A DNA stretch of 64,000 nucleotides, taken from assembly GCF_030866745.1 (NCBI RefSeq), contig NZ_CP133016.1, forward strand, positions 806,001-870,000, written 5' to 3'. The notes beneath the pieces were generated by a model, which was given only the letters and a program-made list of their open reading frames with translations, had not been told where the DNA came from and searched no databases. The translations under genes and the position numbers were made by a program. Below are positions 1 through 8,528 of this stretch, in pieces; the first letter of the stretch is position 1, and each line of letters opens with the position of its first letter. Source of the stretch: Sphingomonas flavescens (GTDB lineage Bacteria > Pseudomonadota > Alphaproteobacteria > Sphingomonadales > Sphingomonadaceae).

Positions 1-724
1 ACGTGCCCGGCTCGGCGATCGCCGTGGTCCGCGTGTTGCCGTGCTTCAGATGCCAGTGGGATGTGGCCTGGTAATCAGGCATCTCGACCACGAAGATCAT
101 GTCTGCCGACTGGTTGACGAGCGTACGCGACTGCAGCAGCGTCCGCGGCTCCGCGATGCGTTTCGAGGCATCGATCCTGGCCGAGCCGTTGTTGGTGATC
201 ACGCGCGCTTCGTCGTTCGACGACAGCGCTTCCTTTGCGCGCTGCCATGCCGACACCGCTTCTATCAGCTGCGCGGACGAGGGCAGAACGGGCTGCGACG
301 GCGTGGTCATCGAAGTGCCCCAGGCGAGCACCCGGATGGCCTGCTGTAAATCGGCCAACTGATGCGTGGACGATCCGTCCATCCACGCAAGGATGGCGAG
401 CGTGCCACGTGCGAGAAACTTCAGCTGAGCAGGGTTACTGGAGGCGGGCGCGCCCTCGTGGTCCTGCTTCACGCGTAGCCAGAGCGAAAGGCTTTTCCGC
501 GTGATTTCTTCCAGAACCGCAACAGTCTCCAACCGCAGCGACGTTCCGGCAAGCGCGCGATAGGAAGCTTCGATCGCATCCTGCACCAGCCGTGCCGGGC
601 CAGCATCAGGAATGCGCCGGCCCGCGGATCCGGCGGCCAGCTCTACCACGACGTCGCTGTCCGTCAGGTCCGACAACAGGTCGGTTACGTCGGCTCCGCG
701 AGCGCCAGTGTCGGTGGTTGCCAT
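1..724 (-). CDS. Hypothetical protein, C-terminus cut by window edge
   Basis: An open frame runs from the ATG at 724 to the left edge with no stop: 241 codons, so the protein continues outside the window. It starts MATTDTGARGADVTDLL and is soluble-looking, rich in Ala, Ser and Thr, with no signal peptide or membrane segment. The last visible part (IFVVEMPDYQATSHWHLKHG) looks like a beta-strand-rich domain with conserved Trp and His. I do not recognise the family. It is divergent from the ABC transporter gene at 861, with about 136 bp between them. Confidence 0.6.
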   Translation of the reverse strand, partial: MATTDTGARGADVTDLLSDLTDSDVVVELAAGSAGRRIPDAGPARLVQDAIEASYRALAGTSLRLETVAVLEEITRKSLSLWLRVKQDHEGAPASSNPAQLKFLARGTLAILAWMDGSSTHQLADLQQAIRVLAWGTSMTTPSQPVLPSSAQLIEAVSAWQRAKEALSSNDEARVITNNGSARIDASKRIAEPRTLLQSRTLVNQSADMIFVVEMPDYQATSHWHLKHGNTRTTAIAEPGT

Positions 725-860
725 GTACGCTTAGCCTCGATTCGTTAATCTGGCGTTTACTACGCTCTCGGCCCCGCCGAGCAAATGCCTGGATCGCCAA
801 AGCAAAATACCCAATTCGGGACACAATTGAGAGCGCGCCGAGCGGCTGTTAGACGGCGCT

Positions 861-2639
861 ATGGCCACTGCTCCCAACCGCCCCAAGGGGCGCTCGCTCC
901 GCAGCCTGCGCATGGTGTGGGGCTTCGCCACCCGTTATCCGGGCCATATCCTCGTCGCCTCCATCGCGCTCCTATTCGCGGCGGGCGCGACGTCCGGCGT
1001 GCCCTACGCCTTCAAGCTCATCATCGATAAGGGCTTCGCCAGCGGCGCGGGCTCGCACGATCTGGCGCGCTGGTTCCAATATCTGATGATCCTCGTCACG
1101 GTCATGGCCATCGCCACCGCAGTGCGCTTCTACTTCGTATCGTGGCTTGGCGAACGGACGGTCGCGGACATCAGGCTGGCCGTGCACCGTAACCTGTTGC
1201 GGCTGTCCCCCGGTTTTTTCGAGGAAAACCGGCCCGCGGAAATTACATCACGCATCACGGTCGACACGACGATCATCGAGCAGGTGGTCGGCACGACGGT
1301 ATCCGTCGCACTGCGCAACATCGTGATGGGGACCGCATGCCTCGTCATTTTGCTGGCGCTTTCGCCAAAGCTTGCGGGGATGATGCTGCTTGGCGTGCCG
1401 CTGGTGATCGGCCCGATCATCATCCTCGGGCGCCGCGTACGCAGCGTTTCGACCAGCAGTCAGGATCGCATCGCCGACGTCGGGACCGTCACCAGCGAAG
1501 TGCTCGGCGCGATGAAGATCGTCCAGGCGTTCAACCAGCAGGGTCGCGAAGCCAGCCGGTTCACCGACGCAGTCGAGCGCGTTTTCGCGACCGCCAAGAA
1601 GCGCATCATGTTGCGCGCGATCATGACGGCGATGGTCATCTTTCTGCTCTTCAGCGCGATCGTGTGGGTCATCTGGCAAGGCGCGCTGGACGTTGCGACT
1701 GGCCGGATGAGCGGCGGCACTATTGCCGCCTTCGTGCTCTATGGCGGCCTGCTTGCCGGCGCATTCGGCGCACTTTCCGAGGTCTATGGCGACCTGCTGC
1801 GGGCTGCCGGCGCCTCCGAACGGCTGGCAGAATTGCTCCATGCCGAGCCGGATATCCGCGCACCCGCGCAGCCCGCCGCGATGCCGGAACCCGGGCGCGG
1901 CGAACTGACGTTCGAGAACGTCACTTTTCGCTATCCGACCCGGCGCGAAACGTCGGCGCTCGAGAACTTCTCCCTCGCCGTGCGCGCCCGGGAACGGCTG
2001 GCCGTGGTTGGCCCGTCGGGCGCCGGCAAGACGACGATTTTCCAGCTCGCCGAGCGCTTCTACGATCCCGATAGCGGGCGCGTGCTGCTCGACGGCGTTG
2101 ACCTCAAGGACGCTGACCCCGCCGACATCCGCCAGCGCATTGCGATGGTGCCGCAGGACACGATCATCTTCGCAGCGTCGGCGCGCGACAATCTGCGCTA
2201 CGGCAATTGGAACGCGACCGAGGACCAGCTTTGGCAGGCCGCACGCGACGCCAATGCCGAGCAATTCCTGCGCGCGCTGCCAGACGGCCTGGACACTTAC
2301 ATGGGGGAAGGCGGCGCCCGGCTGTCCGGTGGCCAGCGACAGCGCGTCGCGATCGCGCGCGCGCTGCTCCGCGACGCCCCGCTTCTGCTGCTCGACGAAG
2401 CCACGTCGGCCCTCGATGCGGAGAGCGAGCGACTGGTGCAGGACGCGCTCGACCGGCTGATGGAGCATCGCACCACCATCGTCATCGCGCATCGCCTGGC
2501 GACCGTCCGCGCCGCCGACCGCATCGTGGTGATGGACGGCGGGCGCATCGTCGAGGAAGGCACGCATGCCAGCCTCAGCGGCCACGGCGGTCTTTATGCG
2601 CGGCTGGCGCGGCTCCAGTTCGAAGAGCGCGCTGCCTGA
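861..2639 (+). CDS. ABC transporter, fused permease/ATPase (MsbA/LmrA type)
   Basis: Half-transporter of 592 residues with an N-terminal six-helix permease domain (about residues 20-320) and a C-terminal nucleotide-binding domain. Visible motifs are Walker A GPSGAGKT (384-391), ABC signature LSGGQ (488-492), and Walker B LLLLDEATSALD (from 508, with Asp512 and Glu513), followed by the switch His in IVIAHRLATV. Such proteins work as homodimers in the inner membrane and export lipids or hydrophobic drugs. The length fits the MsbA-related exporters common in alphaproteobacteria. The substrate cannot be told from sequence. It stands alone: the next gene on this strand begins about 110 bp downstream. 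Confidence 0.93.
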   Translation: MATAPNRPKGRSLRSLRMVWGFATRYPGHILVASIALLFAAGATSGVPYAFKLIIDKGFASGAGSHDLARWFQYLMILVTVMAIATAVRFYFVSWLGERTVADIRLAVHRNLLRLSPGFFEENRPAEITSRITVDTTIIEQVVGTTVSVALRNIVMGTACLVILLALSPKLAGMMLLGVPLVIGPIIILGRRVRSVSTSSQDRIADVGTVTSEVLGAMKIVQAFNQQGREASRFTDAVERVFATAKKRIMLRAIMTAMVIFLLFSAIVWVIWQGALDVATGRMSGGTIAAFVLYGGLLAGAFGALSEVYGDLLRAAGASERLAELLHAEPDIRAPAQPAAMPEPGRGELTFENVTFRYPTRRETSALENFSLAVRARERLAVVGPSGAGKTTIFQLAERFYDPDSGRVLLDGVDLKDADPADIRQRIAMVPQDTIIFAASARDNLRYGNWNATEDQLWQAARDANAEQFLRALPDGLDTYMGEGGARLSGGQRQRVAIARALLRDAPLLLLDEATSALDAESERLVQDALDRLMEHRTTIVIAHRLATVRAADRIVVMDGGRIVEEGTHASLSGHGGLYARLARLQFEERAA

Positions 2640-2747
2640 GCATCCCTTGGCAGACCGTTAGCAGCCGCCCGTCGAAACACGGGTGGTGAAATCATCCGTA
2701 AGCCGTTCGATCGGCTTTCTTTTCTAAGTTGGGAAATGGGGCAAATC

Positions 2748-4871
2748 ATGAAGAAGAATTTCACGCTGCTCGCCGGCGCGGCAGTGCTTATCGCGCTCGT
2801 GCCGCACGCCGCGGTGGCGCAGACGGCTGCGGCGCCTGAGGAATATAAGGGAATGACCTTCCCCGGCTGGGGCTTCAACAAGGCTGACCTCGACAAGTCG
2901 GTGAAGCCTAACGACGATTTCTTCAAATACGTCAACGGCAAGTGGTTCGCGAACGAGGTCATCCCGCCGCAATATCCTTACAGCGGCGCCGCGCTGCAGC
3001 TCCGCCTCGGCGCCGAAGGCGATGTGCGCGCGATCGTCGAAGAAATGGCGGCACGCCAATATCCGGCCGGCAGCCTCGAGCAGCGCATCGGCGATGCCTA
3101 TCGTGCCTTCCTCGACGTCAATGCGATCAACGCAGCCGGGCTCGCGCCGGCGAAGCCCTATCTCGACCGAATTGGGGCGGCGAAGAGCCGTGAAGACCTC
3201 GCGCATCTGTTCGCGCAACCCGGGATTCCATCGCCGATCGGCGCGTTCGTCTCGATCGACCGGCAGGATCCCAATGCGAACACCGTCTATGCCGCAGCGG
3301 GTGGCCTCGGCCTGCCCGACCGCGACTATTACCTGGTCGACAGCCCGAAGAACCTCGAGATCCGCGCCAAGTACAAGGAGTACCTCGCGTTCCTGCTTGG
3401 CAAAGCCGGCTACGCTGATCCTAAGACGTCGGCCGAGCGCGTTTACGATCTCGAGCGGCAGTTCGCAGAAATCGGATGGGATCGTGCCCTTGCGCGGAAC
3501 CCGGAGCTGACGACCAATCGGGTCACGCGCGCCGAGCTCGAGCAAATGGCGGGCGGCTTCCCAGTCGCGGCGATGCTCAATGACCTTCAACTTGGCACCC
3601 AGCCGAGCTTCATCGTCGCACAGGTGCCCCCGACGCAGGAGGAAATCTCCAAGCTTGGTCTCACTCCCGACCAGCTCAAGAAGCTGGGTGGCGGCGTCCC
3701 CGCGATGTTCGCGCTGCTGAATACGGCGCCGATGGACGACATCAAAGCCTGGGCTGCGGCCCGCTTCCTGTCGAGTCAGGCAGCGGTGCTGCCGAGCGAC
3801 ATCGACGATGCGAACTTTGGCTTTTACGGCAAGCTACTTACCGGCCGCACCGAACAGCGGCAGCGCTGGCAGCGCGCGCTAGACTTCGTGCAAGGTGCGA
3901 TGGGCGAAGCGGTCGGCAAGATCTACGTCGAGCGCCATTTCCCGCCGTCAAGCAAGGCAGCGATGGAAACGCTGGTCGGGAATCTGCGCCTCGCGCTGGC
4001 GAGCAACCTCAAGGATCTTGCCTGGATGACGCCCGCGACCCGGGTCGAAGCGCGGAAGAAGCTCGACGCCTTCGGCGTGAAGATCGGCTACCCGGTGAAG
4101 TTCGAAACCTATGATGGACTGGTCATCACCCCGGGGCAGGCGCTGGCGAACAATGTGTCGGCGTCCGACTGGGCCTGGAAGGACCAACTCGACGACCTCA
4201 GCAAGCCGGTCGACAAGACCAAATGGCTGATGACGCCGCAAACGGTGAACGCCTATTACATGCCGCCGGCGAACGAGATCGTCTTCCCGGCCGCCTACCT
4301 GCAGCCGCCCTACTTTAATCCGAAGGCCGACGCGGCCGTGAATTACGGTGCGGTCGGCGCGACGATCGGGCATGAGATCGGCCACGGGTTCGACGACCAG
4401 GGCTCGCGCTACGACGGCACGGGCAAGCTGCGGAATTGGTGGACCGATACCGATCGCAAGACCTTCGACGCGCTCGGCGCGAAACTTGCCGCGCAATATG
4501 ATCAGATCTGTCCGTACGACGACGGCAAGACTTGTCATAATGGCAAGCTGACGCTCGGCGAGAACATCGGGGATCTCGGCGGCATCTCGATGGCCTATCA
4601 GGCTTACAAGCTATCATTGAAGGGAAAGCCCGCGCCGGTCATCGACGGGCTGACCGGCGATCAACGCTTCTTCCTCAGCTACGCCCAGGCATGGCGCTGG
4701 AAGTATCGCGATGCCTTCGCGCGCCAGCTGCTGCAGACGGACTCACACTCGCTCGCGGAAGCGCGGGTCAATGCGGTCGTCCGCAACTTCGACCCCTGGT
4801 ACAAGGCGTTCAACGTGAAGCCGGGCGACAAGCTGTACCTGGCGCCAAAGGACCGCGTCCGCATCTGGTAA
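2748..4871 (+). CDS. Secreted M13-family zinc metallopeptidase (neprilysin-like)
   Basis: Start chosen at MKKNFTLL (707 residues) because it gives a clean Sec signal peptide ending near AVAQ; an upstream in-frame ATG at 2736 adds four residues. The zinc site is HEIGH (His542, Glu543, His546), with the third ligand Glu605 in GENIGDLGG, the standard M13 arrangement. NAYYMPPANEIVFPA before the zinc site is the usual substrate-binding segment, and the end ...DRVRIW matches the M13 C-terminal pattern. It is predicted to be a periplasmic or surface peptidase cutting oligopeptides. It faces the histone-like gene across a shared terminator. Confidence 0.95.
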   Translation: MKKNFTLLAGAAVLIALVPHAAVAQTAAAPEEYKGMTFPGWGFNKADLDKSVKPNDDFFKYVNGKWFANEVIPPQYPYSGAALQLRLGAEGDVRAIVEEMAARQYPAGSLEQRIGDAYRAFLDVNAINAAGLAPAKPYLDRIGAAKSREDLAHLFAQPGIPSPIGAFVSIDRQDPNANTVYAAAGGLGLPDRDYYLVDSPKNLEIRAKYKEYLAFLLGKAGYADPKTSAERVYDLERQFAEIGWDRALARNPELTTNRVTRAELEQMAGGFPVAAMLNDLQLGTQPSFIVAQVPPTQEEISKLGLTPDQLKKLGGGVPAMFALLNTAPMDDIKAWAAARFLSSQAAVLPSDIDDANFGFYGKLLTGRTEQRQRWQRALDFVQGAMGEAVGKIYVERHFPPSSKAAMETLVGNLRLALASNLKDLAWMTPATRVEARKKLDAFGVKIGYPVKFETYDGLVITPGQALANNVSASDWAWKDQLDDLSKPVDKTKWLMTPQTVNAYYMPPANEIVFPAAYLQPPYFNPKADAAVNYGAVGATIGHEIGHGFDDQGSRYDGTGKLRNWWTDTDRKTFDALGAKLAAQYDQICPYDDGKTCHNGKLTLGENIGDLGGISMAYQAYKLSLKGKPAPVIDGLTGDQRFFLSYAQAWRWKYRDAFARQLLQTDSHSLAEARVNAVVRNFDPWYKAFNVKPGDKLYLAPKDRVRIW

Positions 4872-4877
4872 AACAAA

Positions 4878-4901
4878 GCCGCCGGCTTGAGGGCCGGCGG
4901 C
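4878..4901. terminator. Bidirectional hairpin between convergent genes
   Basis: GCCGCCGGC and GCCGGCGGC form a perfect 9-bp stem with a six-base loop, seven bases after the peptidase stop and 23 bases after the stop of the opposing gene. On the minus strand it is followed by a T-rich run (CTTTGTTTT). The plus-strand side has fewer Ts. Confidence 0.75.
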
Positions 4902-4924
4902 GTCCTGTTGACCTTCGCTCTGGC

Positions 4925-5488
4925 TTAGCTCGAGGAGCTGCCGCCCGAGCTTCCGCCGCCCCTTGGCTTGCGCGGCGTCGTGCTCCGTTTGCGCGTTCCG
5001 CTCGAACGCTTGGCGGTCCCAGTTGCTGCCTTAGCGGTCGTCCGCTTGGCGGCTGCCGGCTTGCGAGCAGCGGTGCTGCGGGTCGCACCGGTTGCGGCGC
5101 GCGATGCAGTGGCCCGCTTGGCGCCCGTACTACGCTTCGCCGAGTTCGCGCGCGAAGTCCCGCCGGTGGACGCTGCACGCTGCGGCGTCGCGTCGTCGTC
5201 GGTCCATTTGCCCGACATCACGCGCTGCGCGGCGTCGGCCACCGCCTCGGCGATCAGCGAGCCCAGCTTGGTTGCGCTGGCCATCATGTTGGTCGCCGCC
5301 TGCGACGCGGTGTCGGCCGCATCGAGACCCGCATCGCGGATCGCGCGGCGCGCCTTTGGACTCGCGCTGATCGCGGCGGCCGCGGCAGCGAGACCGGCGG
5401 CGAGCATTTCCTTGCTCATCGCCGCCTTGGCCAGCTTGTCGACCGTCTCGTTGCGTGTGGATGATTTCTGTGAAGGTTGTTTGGCCAT
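4925..5488 (-). CDS. Histone-H1-like basic protein with Ala/Lys/Thr-rich tail
   Basis: 187 residues. The start is set at MAKQPSQKSS because GGGAGA lies about eight bases upstream; a longer frame from 5521 lacks such a site. The N-terminal half (about 1-95) is Ala-rich and helical (AKAAMSKEMLAAGLAAAAAA) and reads like the short conserved domain seen in small sphingomonad proteins. The C-terminal half is low-complexity Ala/Lys/Arg/Thr/Ser ending in Gly/Ser, typical of bacterial H1-like DNA-binding tails. A role in nucleoid compaction, or in coating granules given phaR nearby, is inference only. Confidence 0.75.
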   Translation of the reverse strand: MAKQPSQKSSTRNETVDKLAKAAMSKEMLAAGLAAAAAAISASPKARRAIRDAGLDAADTASQAATNMMASATKLGSLIAEAVADAAQRVMSGKWTDDDATPQRAASTGGTSRANSAKRSTGAKRATASRAATGATRSTAARKPAAAKRTTAKAATGTAKRSSGTRKRSTTPRKPRGGGSSGGSSSS

Positions 5489-5584
5489 CGCTTTAATCTC
5501 CCAAGGTTGCGGGAAAGACACATGGAGCCCGTAACGGTTCCCGAACGATGCCCGAAATGCGAGACATTTTCAAAGTTGCGCGCC

Positions 5585-5626
5585 GGAAAAATGTAAAGGG
5601 CACCGCTGCGTGTCGCAGCGATGCCC
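5585..5626 (-). terminator. Intrinsic terminator after the mini-ORF
   Basis: GGGCA/CGCTGCG pairs with CGCAGCG/TGCCC around a three-base loop (stem 5598-5626, one mismatched pair inside). On the minus strand it runs into TTTACATTTTT. It lies 45-90 bases past the stop of the mini-ORF at 5671, so it defines a very short transcript. Confidence 0.75.
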
Positions 5627-5670
5627 TTCGACATGGTCAGCGGCCGGAAGTGACGGCCGTTCGTCAGCGA

Positions 5671-5721
5671 TTAGAGCTTACGAACACCCCTTTCCGACCT
5701 CTTAGCTGAACCATGAGACAT
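5671..5721 (-). CDS. 16-residue mini-ORF with perfect Shine-Dalgarno
   Basis: ATG at 5721 and TAA at 5671 encode MSHGSAKRSERGVRKL, a basic 16-residue peptide. Directly upstream (5723-5736) is AAAGGAGGTGATCC, complementary over 14 bases to the usual bacterial 16S rRNA 3' end, with the GGAGG core seven bases from the ATG. An intrinsic terminator follows. A longer frame reaches back to 5859 but has no initiation signal and overlaps the preceding gene. Translation from the short ATG is likely; the function of the peptide is unknown. It could equally be a leader or RNA-based regulator. Confidence 0.5.
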   Translation of the reverse strand: MSHGSAKRSERGVRKL

Positions 5722-5722
5722 C

Positions 5723-5736
5723 GGATCACCTCCTTT
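5723..5736 (-). promoter_or_regulatory. Perfect extended Shine-Dalgarno
   Basis: AAAGGAGGTGATCC matches the reverse complement of the canonical 16S 3' end along its whole length and sits one base before the ATG at 5721, an optimal core spacing. Most genes in this window show only 4-6 matching bases. Confidence 0.7.
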
Positions 5737-5846
5737 CGCTGCGTAATTGCAGGACCGAAGATGAGTCGCTTTGGCGCTTAAAACAAGACTTGTTCTCAGG
5801 TGAAATATCGTCAAACTCTTTGGCTTCGCGCCGGAAGCAAGACGGC

Positions 5847-6293
5847 TCAGGAGCGGCAATCCTCAATTACACGCGCGGGCTCGGGCCATGGCGGTACGAC
5901 GAGCGCCGGCTGAGTCCCGATCGTATAGCCCACGCGGCCCCGGCTACTGACGATGGCATCGAGTAGCGGGTCGAACGCCGCCAGACTTATCGTCAGCCGG
6001 TTCGTCGCCGGATTGAAGCTTGCCGGTGCCTGCCGGGTCAATGAGCTGGTCCAAACCATGAGAAACGGCGCGGCGCCTGTTGCGGCGCGGGCAATGCTAA
6101 TTCCCCGGGTCGCTCGCGTGCATTGGATCCACAATTGCGGATTGCCCGCGGCATCCTGAAAGCGCGCTTCGGTCCCGGCAGTCGTCGGCGCGTACACCCA
6201 ATTTCCCGCGATAGGCTGGATTGTCGACAGATCCTGCGCGGCGAGGGGCGACGCTGTGGCAAGCGCGACTGCGGCAGCAAACGTTTTGGTCAT
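5847..6293 (-). CDS. Hypothetical exported protein
   Basis: 148 residues with a Sec signal peptide (MTKTFAAAVALATASPLAAQ). The mature part begins DLSTIQPIAGNWVY and contains one CTR near the middle and a CRS terminus, so a single disulphide is possible. NWVYAPTTAGTEARF resembles small periplasmic beta-sandwich proteins, but I do not recognise a named family. It lies four bases downstream of phaR on the same strand and is probably co-transcribed. Confidence 0.75.
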   Translation of the reverse strand: MTKTFAAAVALATASPLAAQDLSTIQPIAGNWVYAPTTAGTEARFQDAAGNPQLWIQCTRATRGISIARAATGAAPFLMVWTSSLTRQAPASFNPATNRLTISLAAFDPLLDAIVSSRGRVGYTIGTQPALVVPPWPEPARVIEDCRS

Positions 6294-6297
6294 GCGG

Positions 6298-6822
6298 TCA
6301 GCGATTGAGGCGATCGACCTTCGCCTGCAAGGCCGCGAGCTCGGCTTTCAACTGATCGACGTCACTGTTCGCCGATGGCGCCTCCGCCTTGGCCTTGGGC
6401 TTGCCGCCGAAGGCCGACGCAGCGTCCTCGAAAATCGCCATGTTGCGCTTCGCGAGATCCGCGAAGACGTTGCCGCTGAAGGCGTCTTTAACCGCGCTCT
6501 GGTTGCGCTGGAATGCGTCCATCGCCGCTTCCAGATACGACGGCACGAAGTTCTGCATCGAGTTGCCGTAAAGGCCGATCAGTTGCTTGAGGAAGTTGGT
6601 CGGCAGCATCGTACTTCCGCGCGCTTCCTCGTCGACGATGATCTGCGTCAGCACTGAGCGAGTGATATCCTCGCCGCTCTTCGCGTCGACCACTTCGAAT
6701 TCCCGGCCCTCGCGAACCATTTGCGCGAGGCGGTCGAGCGTGATGTATGTCGAGCTCTCGGTGTCGTAGAGACGCCGGTTCGCATATTTCTTGATCGTTA
6801 CCTTGCCCGATGCCTTGGTCAT
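6298..6822 (-). CDS. phaR: Polyhydroxyalkanoate synthesis repressor PhaR
   Basis: 174 residues. The N-terminal KKYANRRLYDT segment (about 11-21) followed by SSTYITLDRLAQMV is the diagnostic PHB/PHA accumulation-regulator DNA-binding domain. The PHB_acc region follows (about 70-125), and the C-terminus is an Ala/Lys linker plus a coiled coil (LKAELAALQAKVDRL). PhaR binds PHA granules and operator DNA, and releases phasin and PHA genes when polymer accumulates. It is divergent from a PhaC-like gene, which fits a PHA-linked role. Confidence 0.93.
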   Translation of the reverse strand: MTKASGKVTIKKYANRRLYDTESSTYITLDRLAQMVREGREFEVVDAKSGEDITRSVLTQIIVDEEARGSTMLPTNFLKQLIGLYGNSMQNFVPSYLEAAMDAFQRNQSAVKDAFSGNVFADLAKRNMAIFEDAASAFGGKPKAKAEAPSANSDVDQLKAELAALQAKVDRLNR

Positions 6823-6886
6823 GAACAGCTCTCCAGACGCGAGACGCGGCTTACTACCGCAACAGTGTGCACTGCAACATGAACCG

Positions 6887-7903
6887 GTGACGCACCGTGC
6901 ACCGCGGCCGTTGCCGCTGTTCCTCGACCTTGTCCGCCAAGTGTCGATGCGCGATCCGGAACTGGGCGCCGACGCACTCGCGGGATTGCGCGCCTATGAG
7001 CATTCACCCCGGCGCGATCGCCCTGCGGCAGGAGCGGAGCTCGCGCGCGTTCACGGTGCAACGCTCCGCGATCACGGCGGCGACGGTCTGCCGGTCGTGC
7101 TGTTGCCGTCGCTGATCAATCCGCCCCGCATTCTCGACCTCGACGAGGAAGTGTCGCTGACCGGCGCGATCGCGGGGATGAGCCGCCGCGTAATGCTGCT
7201 CGATTGGGGGGTCGCAAGCGAGCGAAAGGAACTCAGCGTCGCGGGCCACATCGAACAATTGCTGCTGCCATTGCTGCGCAGCATCGGCGAACCCGTGTCG
7301 CTGGTCGGCTATTGCCTCGGCGGCACGATGGCGATCGCCGCCGCTGAATTGATGGAAGTCGAACGCGTCGCGACGCTTGCCGCGCCATGGCACTTCGCGC
7401 GCTATCCTGATGAGTCGAAGCAGGCGCTGCAGGACATGTGGCGCCATTCGCAAGCGGCGGCCCGAGCCCTCGGCGCATTGCCGATGGAGGTTCTGCAGGC
7501 GGCTTTCTGGTCGCTCGACCCGGAACGGACTGTACGCAAGTTCGCCGAGTTCGGTCGGCTTGATCCAGCCAGCGCGAACGCACGCCGTTTCGTCGAGCTG
7601 GAGGAGTGGGCCAATGAGGGTGAGCCCCTGCCCTACCCCGCCGCTCAGGAACTGGTTGAAGGCCTGTTCAGCGACGACTTGCCGGGAAGTGGGAGGTGGC
7701 AGGTCGCCGGCCATACCGTGTCTGGCCAACCCGACGTGCCGACGGTCCATTTGACCGCCGACCGCGACCTCATCGCGCCGCCGCAAACCGCCGCAACCGG
7801 TCCAAACGTTGTCATCCCGTCCGGTCATGTCGGCATGATCGTCGGCTCAGCCCGCCAGCGCCTCCACGAAGAACTCCGCGAATTCCTGACGCCTTGCCGC
7901 TAG
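6887..7903 (+). CDS. Short PhaC-like alpha/beta hydrolase
   Basis: 338 residues from a GTG at 6887; the frame is open further up to 6791, but that region overlaps phaR. The nucleophile elbow is GYCLGG with Cys143, as in PHA synthases (G-x-C-x-G) rather than the usual serine. The probable acid is in TADRDLIAP and the His in SGHVG, completing a Cys-Asp-His triad. It has roughly the length of class III PhaC, without the long N-terminus of class I. A role in PHA synthesis or turnover is likely given divergent phaR. True polymerase activity is unproven. The start could also be the ATG at 6947. Confidence 0.75.
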   Translation: MTHRAPRPLPLFLDLVRQVSMRDPELGADALAGLRAYEHSPRRDRPAAGAELARVHGATLRDHGGDGLPVVLLPSLINPPRILDLDEEVSLTGAIAGMSRRVMLLDWGVASERKELSVAGHIEQLLLPLLRSIGEPVSLVGYCLGGTMAIAAAELMEVERVATLAAPWHFARYPDESKQALQDMWRHSQAAARALGALPMEVLQAAFWSLDPERTVRKFAEFGRLDPASANARRFVELEEWANEGEPLPYPAAQELVEGLFSDDLPGSGRWQVAGHTVSGQPDVPTVHLTADRDLIAPPQTAATGPNVVIPSGHVGMIVGSARQRLHEELREFLTPCR

Positions 7904-7932
7904 GCCCAGGCCTCGCTAAGCCGCGCCGCGAA

Positions 7933-7979
<47 letters not shown>

Positions 7980-8009
<30 letters not shown>

Positions 8010-8528
8010 CTCCCGTGCAAAACTGGGCACCTTCGTGCCACCGCTTGCAGCCGTCGCTATTACGGCTCTTTCCAAGGCTTTCCGCGAGCCTCCGATATGG
8101 ACCTTGTCAGTTTCGACCGTCACCTCATCGATGAGTAGACGTGTGTAGGCTTGGCGCAGAGCTGGATTGTCCGCCCGAAGACCATCTCTAAGCAGCTTGC
8201 CGAACCGCCCAATTACATCAGGCGTAATGCGACGCTGGCTGGAGGTGAGCTGTCGCTCCAGCGACGTGATGTCCGCTGTGAGAGCCGCGATACGCTGACG
8301 ATGATGGGTCAAGCGCTCGGCGAAGTCCCGGTCGCCAGGTGACGCTAGGCCGGACTCCACCAGTTCATAAAGCCGGTTCAGCGCACCCTCGCTGTTCGTC
8401 CTGGCACCGCGGAGCAACGCCAGCTCCTCACGTCTGCGCTTGTCAGACTCGTCGCTCTTCTCCAGAAATGCCGTCAGCAGCTCAGGAAGCCGCTCGGGTG
8501 CCAATACTCGTGTTTTGTCTTTATGACC
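7980..8528 (-). pseudogene. Serine recombinase C-terminal remnant at tRNA-Arg
   Basis: The frame reads HKDKTRVLAPERLPELLTAF onward (about 180 codons), a coiled-coil region typical of the C-terminus of large serine recombinases of the resolvase/invertase superfamily: KTRVLAPERL, then a LYELVESGL helix and YTRLLIDEVTV. The catalytic resolvase domain and zinc ribbon are missing. The frame is interrupted by the TAA that ends the upstream PEP-CTERM gene. Its own 3' end runs antisense into the tRNA (ending RTRQDSNL), so the true C-terminus has been replaced. This is a scar of a mobile element, not a working gene. Confidence 0.75.

Noticed and set aside
1248..2585. 445-codon minus-strand frame opposite the ABC transporter
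   Set aside because: The plus frame has all ABC motifs; the minus frame is a composition artefact.
5489..5560. GGAAC upstream of the histone-like gene as an EcfG promoter
   Set aside because: No GTT-type -10 at 16-17 bases; probably chance.
5723..5737. On the plus strand GGATCACCTCCTTTC looks like the 3' end of a 16S rRNA gene
   Set aside because: The match is only about 14 bases with no rRNA upstream. It is the complement of a perfect ribosome-binding site on the minus strand.
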